Positions 50,212-57,888 of a DNA stretch of 61,775 nucleotides are shown here, one piece after another. The notes beneath the pieces were generated by a model. It saw only the letters and a program-made list of their open reading frames with translations. It was not told the origin of the DNA and searched no databases. The stretch is from positions 1 through 61,775 of the forward strand of contig JAITFI010000027.1 in assembly GCA_031281485.1 (NCBI GenBank). Direction: 5' to 3'. This DNA is from Chitinispirillales bacterium (GTDB taxonomy: Bacteria > Fibrobacterota > Chitinivibrionia > Chitinivibrionales > Chitinispirillaceae). Position 1 is the first letter of the stretch; each line of letters starts with the position of its first letter. A program made the position numbers and the translations under genes.

Positions 50212-50847
50212 TCACGGGCCGTCAGCAACGCAACGCACCGCAAAGCTGTGTTTTTCGTTGCAAAAGTCCTCGTATAAACCGTCTATACGACAGCCGGAGT
50301 ATAGGCAAGCAAAAAAATCAACGCAAGATGAGGCCGTCCACCAGTAACCGTTTAAACCGGCTTCGCCGAAAGCGCCATCGCGGCGACCACCCGTCGGCAG
50401 AGCCGAAAATCCATAATCGTCCGTTCCGTTACCGCTCTTGCCCTTATAGTCTTTCCAACCGCTTTTTGCTTTAAGTTGTTTATCCGCGGTATGGGCTTTA
50501 AAGGCGAGCGATATGTCTGAAGTACCGCCAACCGCCTTCACCAAATTATCCCACTCCTTACGAGTTGGAAGGTGCCAACCGGGGGGGCAATTTTTTTTCG
50601 CGGTTTCCCAACCATACAGCCTACCGTATTTGTCGCAGTATGAAGTATCATTCTTATAGCACCAAGACCCGCTTTTCGTCTGATAATTGAGATTCTGCGT
50701 CATCCACGTCTTGCCGTCCGGCATCTTCGCCGTCTTGTACGTCTGCCCGTCTCTTGTGTCGGTGAATGTTCCGAAAGACGGTTCTGCGGCGAAAGCCCCC
50801 GCAATCGCCGCCGCGACCGCCGCCGTAGTCAGTATGAGTTTGCGCAT
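50212..50847 (-). CDS. FISUMP-domain secreted protein, array copy 5
   Basis: A 211-residue protein with the array's shared signal peptide (M-R-K-L-I-L-T-T-A-A-V-A-A-A-I-A-G-A). The FISUMP domain starts F-T-D-T-R-D-G-Q-T-Y-K-T and shows the usual W-C-Y, C-D-K-Y-G-R-L-Y, P-P-G-W-H-L-P and C-terminal F-A-V-R-C-V. Unlike its siblings it has an extra Cys/aromatic stretch (S-S-C-V-D-F-F-A-C-L-Y-S-G-C) near the C-terminus. The gap to the next gene is only 12 bp instead of 42. Confidence 0.85.
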   Translation of the reverse strand: MRKLILTTAAVAAAIAGAFAAEPSFGTFTDTRDGQTYKTAKMPDGKTWMTQNLNYQTKSGSWCYKNDTSYCDKYGRLYGWETAKKNCPPGWHLPTRKEWDNLVKAVGGTSDISLAFKAHTADKQLKAKSGWKDYKGKSGNGTDDYGFSALPTGGRRDGAFGEAGLNGYWWTASSCVDFFACLYSGCRIDGLYEDFCNEKHSFAVRCVADGP

Positions 50848-50859
50848 TGTGGTTGATCC

Positions 50860-51459
50860 TTATTCCTTAACACAACGCACAGAGAAGCCGTAGCTCTTGT
50901 CGCTGTTGCCCTCGTACACGGCGTCGTCGTCGTAGTACATGTGCCGGTAGTAGGCGTCGTACTCCGTAGCCGTCCACCAGTAGCCGAAGTTGCCGACATT
51001 GCCGAAATAGCCATCGGAGCGCCGGTCGCCGCCGGGCAGGGCAGAAAATCCGTAATTGTCTGTACCATTTACGGTACTCCAATCATTCCGATTTTTCCAC
51101 CCGCTCTTTGATTTCAACTTCTTACCCGCAATCTCAAATCCGCCCGCCGTCGCAACCAATTTATCCCAATTCTCGCGAGACGGTAACTTCCATCCTTTAG
51201 GACAGACTGTCGTCGCCGTCTTCCAATCGTACAGTCTGCCGTATTTCTTGCAATTATTGGCTTTGTCTTCATAACACCAAGACCCGCCGTCCGTTTGATA
51301 ATTGAGATTCTTAGCCATCCAAGTCTGTTGCCCAATCTTCACCGTCTTGTACTTCTGCCCATCCCTGCCGTCGGTGAACGATACGAGTGCTTTCTTCGAG
51401 CACCCCGCCAAGCAAATCGCCGCCGCGACCGCCGCCGTAGTCAGTATGAGGTTGCGCAT
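50860..51459 (-). CDS. FISUMP-domain lipoprotein, array copy 4
   Basis: A 199-residue protein. Signal peptide M-R-N-L-I-L-T-T-A-A-V-A-A-A-I with lipobox C-L-A-G-C, so it is probably lipidated. FISUMP domain from F-T-D-G-R-D-G-Q-K-Y-K-T to F-S-V-R-C-V, with paired cysteines in S-W-C-Y and N-N-C-K-K-Y-G-R-L-Y. Its region around the G-Y-W-W-T-A-T-E motif is variable relative to siblings. Confidence 0.87.
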   Translation of the reverse strand: MRNLILTTAAVAAAICLAGCSKKALVSFTDGRDGQKYKTVKIGQQTWMAKNLNYQTDGGSWCYEDKANNCKKYGRLYDWKTATTVCPKGWKLPSRENWDKLVATAGGFEIAGKKLKSKSGWKNRNDWSTVNGTDNYGFSALPGGDRRSDGYFGNVGNFGYWWTATEYDAYYRHMYYDDDAVYEGNSDKSYGFSVRCVKE

Positions 51460-51501
51460 TGTGGTTGATCCTTTGGGGTTAGGGGTAAGTAGTAATATAA
51501 A
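51460..51501. repeat. Constant 42-bp spacer of the FISUMP array (also 52288-52329, 52945-52986 and, partly, 50170-50211)
   Basis: Read on the minus strand, each spacer runs TTTATATTACTACTTACCCC, then TAA-CCCAAAGGATCAAC up to the ATG. It includes the AAAGGA ribosome site. The copies differ at only a few bases, while the coding domains differ far more. Related words occur upstream of the gene at 57751. Confidence 0.85.
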
Positions 51502-52287
51502 TCATGGGGCGTCGGCGACGCAACGAATCGAGTTACCGTCGTTTTTGTTACCGATGTATGCGGTGTAGGAATCTATTATTTCTATAACGTAGACATCTCC
51601 TAGATCGTGTTTCGTAGCCGTCCACCAATGGCCCTCGTAGCCATAGTTACCGGCGCTATTGCGGGACTCAAAAATGCCGATATGATAACCATTAATGGGT
51701 AAGTTGCCGCTTGGTAGCGCCGAAAATCCGTAGTCGTCGGTTCCTTTATAGGGCTTGCTCCAACCGCCTTTCGCTTTTAATTTTTTACCCACGCCGTCCC
51801 AAGTAATACTGCGATGCGGATTTGACTTTCTTACGCCGCCTACCGCCAACGCCAAACTATCCCACTCCTCGAAGAACGGCACACGCCAACCATCCGGACA
51901 GGCATTTATCGCTGTCTCCCAATCGTACAGTCTACCGTATTCTTTATAGTGGACGGGTATACCGAAAAAGATATCTTTATAGTACCAAGAGTTACCCGTC
52001 TGATAATCCAAATTCTCCGCCATCCATATCCTGCCGTCCGGCATCTTTACCGTTCTATACTTCTTTCCGTCTCTGCTGTCTATGAATGTATCGTACGTCA
52101 CGGATGCGGGTGCTTTTTTACTGTGCAACGACAAAAGCGAAGGAATCTTCTCAAGGCTTATTGACACATCAATAATCAAGAACGCACCCAACATGATTGA
52201 CGCGGGATATGTCACGGCCGCCAACACCAACAAATGCAGAACTACGACAACCGCCACGATAACCGTTTTCCGTACAAGTCCGCGCAT
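51502..52287 (-). CDS. FISUMP-domain protein with two N-terminal hydrophobic segments, array copy 3
   Basis: A 261-residue divergent copy. Instead of the shared leader it has two hydrophobic stretches (V-I-V-A-V-V-V-V-L-H-L-L-V-L-A and S-I-M-L-G-A-F-L-I-I), suggesting membrane anchoring. Its FISUMP domain lacks two cysteines that siblings have (W-Y-Y instead of W-C-Y, and Y-K-E-Y-G-R-L-Y instead of C-K-K-Y), implying loss of that disulfide. The spacer around it is the array's usual 42 bp. Confidence 0.82.
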   Translation of the reverse strand: MRGLVRKTVIVAVVVVLHLLVLAAVTYPASIMLGAFLIIDVSISLEKIPSLLSLHSKKAPASVTYDTFIDSRDGKKYRTVKMPDGRIWMAENLDYQTGNSWYYKDIFFGIPVHYKEYGRLYDWETAINACPDGWRVPFFEEWDSLALAVGGVRKSNPHRSITWDGVGKKLKAKGGWSKPYKGTDDYGFSALPSGNLPINGYHIGIFESRNSAGNYGYEGHWWTATKHDLGDVYVIEIIDSYTAYIGNKNDGNSIRCVADAP

Positions 52288-52329
52288 TATGGTTGATCCT
52301 TTGGGTTAAGGGGTAAGTAGTAATATAAA

Positions 52330-52944
52330 TCATGGGGGGTCCTCAACGCAACGCACAGAGTACCCGTTGCTCTTGCGGTAGAGGTTAATGTCCACTTCGC
52401 CGCGGTAGCCCAAGCCCAGGCCGTAGACGTCATCATCGAACAAATCAACCCCGTTCTCCGTAGCAGACCACCAGTTGCCGTAGTAGCCGGCAAGGCCGTA
52501 ACCGCCGCGGTCACCGCCGGGTAGGGCCGAAAAACCGTAATCATCCGTACCGTTACCGCTTTTGACATCACCCAGATTATTCCACCCGCTCTTTGATTTC
52601 AATTTTTTACCCACCGTCTCTTGTCCGCCCGCTGTCGCAACCAAATCATGCCATTCGTAGACATCCGGCAAATGCCAACCTTTAGGACAGACTGTTGTCG
52701 CAGTCTTCCAATCGTACAGTCTGCCGTATTTTTTGCAACTATCAGCGCTGTTCTTATAGCACCAAGACCCGCTTTCGGTCTGATAATTGATATTCTGCGC
52801 CATCCAAGTCTGTTTGCCAATCTTCACCGTCTTGTACGTCTGCCCGTCCTTGTTGTCGGTGAATGTTCCGAAAGACGGCTCACCTGCGACCGCTCCCGCA
52901 ATCGCCGCCGCGACCGCCGCCGTAGTCAGTATGAGTTTGCGCAT
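52330..52944 (-). CDS. FISUMP-domain secreted protein, array copy 2
   Basis: A 204-residue protein with the shared signal peptide (M-R-K-L-I-L-T-T-A-A-V-A-A-A-I-A-G-A-V-A). FISUMP from F-T-D-N-K-D-G-Q-T-Y-K-T to Y-S-V-R-C-V, with W-C-Y, C-K-K-Y-G-R-L-Y-D-W-K-T-A and P-K-G-W-H-L. The signal peptide and first 40 residues are nearly identical to copy 5 at protein and DNA level, showing recent duplication. Confidence 0.87.
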   Translation of the reverse strand: MRKLILTTAAVAAAIAGAVAGEPSFGTFTDNKDGQTYKTVKIGKQTWMAQNINYQTESGSWCYKNSADSCKKYGRLYDWKTATTVCPKGWHLPDVYEWHDLVATAGGQETVGKKLKSKSGWNNLGDVKSGNGTDDYGFSALPGGDRGGYGLAGYYGNWWSATENGVDLFDDDVYGLGLGYRGEVDINLYRKSNGYSVRCVEDPP

Positions 52945-52986
52945 TGTGGTTGATCCTTTGGAGTTAGGGGTAAGTAGTAATATAAA

Positions 52987-53613
52987 TCATGGGTTGTCGG
53001 CGACGCAACGAACCGATAAACCGTAGCCCTTGTCGTCGTTGTACTCGTACACGTAGTCGTCTAAGTAGATCATGCCCCGGTGGTAGGTGTAGTCCGAGGC
53101 CGTCCACCAGTAGCCGTCGTTGCCGGCACGGCCGAAATCGCCATCGGAATTGCGGAAGCCACCGGGCAAGGCCGAAAATCCGAAACTATCCGTACCATTG
53201 CCACTACTCTCGTCGTTGCGGTCATTCCAACCGCTCTTTGATTTCAAATTCTTACCCGCGCCGTCCCAATAAATCATACCCTTATCACGCAACATTCCCT
53301 CGCCTCCTACTGCTTGCCCCAAATAATTCCAATCCTCGCGGGACGGCAACTTCCATCCTTTAGGACAGACGGTTGTCGCAGTTTTCCAATCGTACAACCT
53401 GCCGTATTTCTTGCAGTAGGAAGTATCGTTATTGTAACACCAAGAACTATCCGTCGTGTGATTCAGATTTTCTGCCATCCACCTATCGCCGCCAATCATA
53501 ACCGTCCGATATTTCTGTCCGTCCCTTTTGTCGATGAGCGTGTTAGGGTCGTCGCACCCCACCAATCCAATCGCCGCCGCGACCGCCGCCGTAGTCAGTA
53601 TGAGTTTGCGCAT
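52987..53613 (-). CDS. FISUMP-domain lipoprotein, array copy 1
   Basis: A 208-residue protein, first in the five-gene array. Shared leader with lipobox I-G-L-V-G-C; FISUMP from I-D-K-R-D-G-Q-K-Y-R-T to L-S-V-R-C-V, with paired cysteines around S-W-C-Y-N-N-D-T-S-Y-C. AAAGGA precedes the ATG. AT-rich DNA at 53640-53690 may hold the array promoter. Confidence 0.87.
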   Translation of the reverse strand: MRKLILTTAAVAAAIGLVGCDDPNTLIDKRDGQKYRTVMIGGDRWMAENLNHTTDSSWCYNNDTSYCKKYGRLYDWKTATTVCPKGWKLPSREDWNYLGQAVGGEGMLRDKGMIYWDGAGKNLKSKSGWNDRNDESSGNGTDSFGFSALPGGFRNSDGDFGRAGNDGYWWTASDYTYHRGMIYLDDYVYEYNDDKGYGLSVRCVADNP

Positions 53614-53689
53614 TGTGGTTGATCCTTTGGGTTAATCGAACTTATGTTAGTAATGGTCGTTTGTGATAAATATAATATGCGCCAACCCT

Positions 53690-55228
53690 TCAGCCGCCTC
53701 GGACGGATGATTTTCGTAATTTTTTGATTATAACAAATACCGCGGCAAATAAAACCGCCGCCGTCAAAACACACAATAATACGATCTTCGCAACGCTCAT
53801 TTCATAGAATTCTACCGGCTCGGCGCTACTGAATTTCTTCCACGTATCGGCGAAGCGGTAGGCTATGATGCTGATTGCCGGGACGTAGAGACGGGCGTCT
53901 TTCCAGCTGTCGTTAAACGCTCCGGGACCGACGCTTGGAGGTATCAAACCCCGGACGGCTATTGCGGCTATGTTGTTGGCATATCCAAACGCATCCGCTT
54001 CAATATCGGTCACGCTACTCGGAATTGTGACGGATCTCAGTTCCCAGCAATTGCTGAAAGTTCCCTCTTCGATTTTAGTTATGCCGCTCGGAATCGTTAC
54101 CGACCGTAAACTCCGGCAACCGACGAACGCGTACGTTCCGATATGCTTCACGCCTTTTTCAATCGTCAGATACCTCAAACTGTCGCATTGGGCAAACGCG
54201 TAGTCTCCAATGGTCTTCACGCTGCTTGGGATTATCACGTGTTTCAATCTCTTGCAGCCGGCAAACGCGTAGTCCCCGATAGCCGTTACGCCGTCTTCAA
54301 TCTTAACCGACGTTAAGTTTCGGCAAAGTTTAAAGGTGTTTTTTGGGATAGATTTTACGCTCTTTGGTATAGTTACGGATGTCAAACGGTCGCAATTCTT
54401 AAACGCCCCCTCTCCGATAGCGGTTACGCTGTTTGGAATTATGATAGACTCAAAGCAGGCGCCGGCAAACGCGAATTCCTCTATTGTCGTCACGCTGTTT
54501 GGGATTGTGATAGACTCCAAGTAGGCGCCGTCAAATTCGTATTCATTTATTATTGTTGCACGGCCTAAGATTGTGACATACGAACAACATGTTAAACGGT
54601 GTTCATAGCGTGCCTCTATATAGTTATCTGAACCGCCTATGGGATAGCCGGCGTCGTAACCGGCAAACGCGTATTTACCGATGGTCGTTACGCTGTTTGG
54701 GATTGTGTAAGCGCCGTGCTTGCCGCTTGGGCACATTATTAAGACGGTTTTGTCTTTGTTGAAAATAACGTCGTCCACAGAGCAATAACGGGCGTTATCC
54801 GCCGCGATTTTTACGGATGCCAACTTACAGCACCCCAAAAACGCGCTCTCCCCGATAGACGCCACGCTCGCCGGGATGGCGACGGATTGCAAATTATGCG
54901 ACGACGGGAACGCAAAATCCCCGATGCGGGTCACGCCTTCCTCAATGACCGCTTTGAAAAACGTTGTTCTGTCGCGGCCCCGCTCCGCGAGGAACCAATC
55001 GGGGTAAAATTTATGTCTAAGCTCCCCTTTAAGATCGTAATCCTCCATCGGTCCGGATCCGCTTACCCTGAGCGTCCCGTCGCGTGAGATCGTGACGGTC
55101 GCAGCGCCGGATATCCACGGCTGTTCCGACGGCTCGGGCAACACCCACGATCCTCCTGTATGCGCCTGTGTCGCAACGGACGACAAGAGTATTGCCGCGG
55201 CGATTTTTGTATGTGCCGATGTCCTCAT
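53690..55228 (-). CDS. BspA-type leucine-rich-repeat surface protein with C-terminal membrane anchor
   Basis: A 512-residue protein. Signal peptide (A-A-A-I-L-L-S-S-V-A-T-Q-A), a G-T-L-R-V-S-G-S-G-P-M module, about twelve LRR_5 repeats of the type L-T-S-V-T-I-P-x-S-V-x-x-I-G-x-x-A-F-x-G-C, then a C-terminal helix (I-V-L-L-C-V-L-T-A-A-V-L-F-A-A-V-F-V-I-I) with a basic tail. BspA-type repeats mediate binding to host or other cells in some bacteria. It lies 3 bp after the larger LRR-FISUMP gene, so they form one operon. Confidence 0.9.
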   Translation of the reverse strand: MRTSAHTKIAAAILLSSVATQAHTGGSWVLPEPSEQPWISGAATVTISRDGTLRVSGSGPMEDYDLKGELRHKFYPDWFLAERGRDRTTFFKAVIEEGVTRIGDFAFPSSHNLQSVAIPASVASIGESAFLGCCKLASVKIAADNARYCSVDDVIFNKDKTVLIMCPSGKHGAYTIPNSVTTIGKYAFAGYDAGYPIGGSDNYIEARYEHRLTCCSYVTILGRATIINEYEFDGAYLESITIPNSVTTIEEFAFAGACFESIIIPNSVTAIGEGAFKNCDRLTSVTIPKSVKSIPKNTFKLCRNLTSVKIEDGVTAIGDYAFAGCKRLKHVIIPSSVKTIGDYAFAQCDSLRYLTIEKGVKHIGTYAFVGCRSLRSVTIPSGITKIEEGTFSNCWELRSVTIPSSVTDIEADAFGYANNIAAIAVRGLIPPSVGPGAFNDSWKDARLYVPAISIIAYRFADTWKKFSSAEPVEFYEMSVAKIVLLCVLTAAVLFAAVFVIIKKLRKSSVRGG

Positions 55229-55231
55229 TTT

Positions 55232-57751
55232 TTAATCACCCTTTCTGTCCGCGACGCAACGGACGGATAAACCCGTGCCTCTGTGGCTATTTCCTTCGTT
55301 CATGTAACCGGGGGGGTAGGAACCCATGCTTCGATCGTATGCGCTGCCGAAACCGAATTCGGCGGCCGACCACCATGAGCCGAATAAACCGGCGTTGAGA
55401 AACTGATTGTGGAAGTTGTTGTAACTGCCGCCCGGCAGAGCCGAAAAACCGTAATCGTCTGTCCCATTGCCGTCGAACTTTTCGATCTTGTCCCAACCTT
55501 TTCTCGCTTTCAACCTAAGACCGGCGTTGCCGCCGGACCAATCTTCAGCAGTCTGCGCCAAATTCTTCCACTCTCGACGGGACGGCAAGCGCCAGCCCGC
55601 CGGACAAACCGTCCGCGCCGTATTCCAATCATACAGCCTGCCGTATTTGCCGCAGTTGGAAGTATCGTTGTCAAAACACCAAGACTTGCCCGATTGCGGC
55701 AAATAATTCATGTTTTCCGCCATCCACCTTCTACCGCCGATTACCGCCGTCTTATACGTCTTAGCGTCTCTCTCATCGGTAAGCGTACCCGTCCCGTCCA
55801 ACCCTGCCATCTCGGTGCCGGCGGTATCTTTGTCGGTTATGGCCTTGATACATTCAAATTTGTCCCACACGGCGGCGGCGCGATAGGCGTCTATACTGCT
55901 TTCCGGGACGTATATGCAGACTTCCTTAAAGAGATCGTCAAACTTTTTAAGCCCAAGGCCAAGGCCGGGCGGGACAGGATTCAAACTGACGACGGAGGTC
56001 AGGCCGGTGCATGTTTCAAAGAACTCGGTTGGGATCGCCGTCAAACCGTTTCCGATAGTAACCGACCTCAGGGCGGAGCAATACCAAAACGCTCTGTCGT
56101 CGAACGTTTCCACACTGCCGGGTATCGTTAGCGACGTCAGGCCCGCGCATCGGTTAAACGCCCACCATCCGATGTCGGTTACGCCGCTTGGGATAACGTA
56201 CGCGCCTTGTCTGCCGTGCGGGTACAGTATCAAAAGATCTTTGGCTTTATTGAACAACACGCCGTCGACGGAACGATATGCGGGATTGTCTTTGCTTACG
56301 TTTAAGGATGTCAAGTTGACGCACCTCTCAAACGACTCAACGTTGATATACGTTACGCTGTTTGGGATCGCTACTGAGGTCAGGCCGGTACATCCGGCAA
56401 ACTCTCTCCATTTGATTTCCGTCACGCTGTTCGGAATGGTTACTGATGTCAGGACGGCGCAATTGGCAAACGCGAATTTGTTGATATCCGTAACGCCGCT
56501 TGGGATAGCGTACGCCCCCTGTCTGCCGCGCGGGTACAGTATCAATGTGTCTTTGGTTTTATTGAACAAAACGCCGTCAACAGAGCGGTATTCGGGATTG
56601 TTTTCGCTTACCTTTATTGACGTCAGATTGAAGCAACTGTCGAATACCCCGTTGATTTCCGTTAAACTGTCTCCTATCGTAACGGACGTTAAGCCGGAGC
56701 AACCGCCGAACGCCGACCATCCTATATAATTTACGTCGTTTGGGATCGCCACGGAGGTCAGGCCGGTACATCCGATAAACGCTCTCGTTTTGATTATCAT
56801 TACGCTTTTCGGAATTGTCACGGAGGTCAAGCCGACGCAATTGGCGAACGCGAATTCATCGATAATCGTAACGCCGTTCGGGATAGCGTACGCGCCCTGT
56901 CTGCCGCGCGGGTACAGTATCAATGTGTCTTTGGTTTTACTGAACAATACGCCGTTTACAGAACTGTATTCCTGGTTGCCTTCATCCGCACTTACGGACG
57001 TCAGTTTGGCGCAATCGTGAAACGCCTTGTAATAGATACCCGTCGCGCCGGCAGGTATCGTCACCGATGTTGAATCGACGCAACCGGAAAACGCAAATTT
57101 TCCCAGGGGATAGTGTATTTGGGTTTTCTTATCTTTACTTAAAAGTACGCCGTTAACGGAAGAGTAGCAGGCGTTGCCGGCCGCGACCTTTATGGACGTC
57201 AAGTTCTCGCAGCCGCTAAACGCGTCCTCCCCGATAGACGTTACGCTCGCGGGAATCGTGACGGATTTCAGTTTAATCAAACCTGCAAAGGCGCGGTCGC
57301 CTATACGCGTAACGCCTTTTTCGACGATTACGTCGGTAATTGTGGAATTGACGATTAGACAATTGTCGGTAATCCGTTCACCGGACTCAAGGTCGTAGCC
57401 GCACATTTCGTAGAAAAACTCCCAAAAAATACCGTATTTACCGCGCCACGGGGCGAGGCCGTATAGTCCGTAACCCCTCATCTCGCCTTTCCCTTTAATC
57501 CTGAGCGTCCCGTTTGTCTGTACAGCCTTTACCGAACACGGCGTGTCGTCTGCCCCGCAGTACCAAGCCTTGACGCTCGAATCAGAACGGCGCGAAGCCC
57601 CTTTGTCCAACGCCTCGCAATCGTCCTCTTTCGCCCGCCCGCCGGAATCCGAAACCAAATTCCCGCCCCACTTATCAACGGCCAGTAACGCGAGGACGAC
57701 GGCGAAACACGCCGCCGGTATGATTATGATAAGGCGCGGCGGCCGTTTCAT
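55232..57751 (-). CDS. BspA-type leucine-rich-repeat protein with C-terminal FISUMP domain
   Basis: An 839-residue protein. N-terminal membrane helix (L-I-I-I-I-P-A-A-C-F-A-V-V-L-A-L-L), a G-T-L-R-I-K-G-K-G-E-M module, about twenty LRR_5 repeats (to about residue 650), then a FISUMP domain (L-T-D-E-R-D-A-K-T-Y-K-T ... L-S-V-R-C-V). Three copies of a ~125-residue module with V-D-G-V-L-F-N-K-T-K-D-T-L-I-L-Y-P-R-G are nearly identical in DNA. It joins the two surface-domain types of the island in one chain. Its 5' leader shares words with the FISUMP spacer. Confidence 0.9.
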   Translation of the reverse strand: MKRPPRLIIIIPAACFAVVLALLAVDKWGGNLVSDSGGRAKEDDCEALDKGASRRSDSSVKAWYCGADDTPCSVKAVQTNGTLRIKGKGEMRGYGLYGLAPWRGKYGIFWEFFYEMCGYDLESGERITDNCLIVNSTITDVIVEKGVTRIGDRAFAGLIKLKSVTIPASVTSIGEDAFSGCENLTSIKVAAGNACYSSVNGVLLSKDKKTQIHYPLGKFAFSGCVDSTSVTIPAGATGIYYKAFHDCAKLTSVSADEGNQEYSSVNGVLFSKTKDTLILYPRGRQGAYAIPNGVTIIDEFAFANCVGLTSVTIPKSVMIIKTRAFIGCTGLTSVAIPNDVNYIGWSAFGGCSGLTSVTIGDSLTEINGVFDSCFNLTSIKVSENNPEYRSVDGVLFNKTKDTLILYPRGRQGAYAIPSGVTDINKFAFANCAVLTSVTIPNSVTEIKWREFAGCTGLTSVAIPNSVTYINVESFERCVNLTSLNVSKDNPAYRSVDGVLFNKAKDLLILYPHGRQGAYVIPSGVTDIGWWAFNRCAGLTSLTIPGSVETFDDRAFWYCSALRSVTIGNGLTAIPTEFFETCTGLTSVVSLNPVPPGLGLGLKKFDDLFKEVCIYVPESSIDAYRAAAVWDKFECIKAITDKDTAGTEMAGLDGTGTLTDERDAKTYKTAVIGGRRWMAENMNYLPQSGKSWCFDNDTSNCGKYGRLYDWNTARTVCPAGWRLPSRREWKNLAQTAEDWSGGNAGLRLKARKGWDKIEKFDGNGTDDYGFSALPGGSYNNFHNQFLNAGLFGSWWSAAEFGFGSAYDRSMGSYPPGYMNEGNSHRGTGLSVRCVADRKGD

Positions 57752-57888
57752 AATATATTTCCTTGGGTTAGAGGTAGGAAAAAATATAAACCATTGTTTT
57801 TATAGAATATATATCAATTCCGCCGGTCGTTAATTATATTTGATATATAAATAATGATTCGCGCAACATCCTCCAAAGGAACTTTTTT

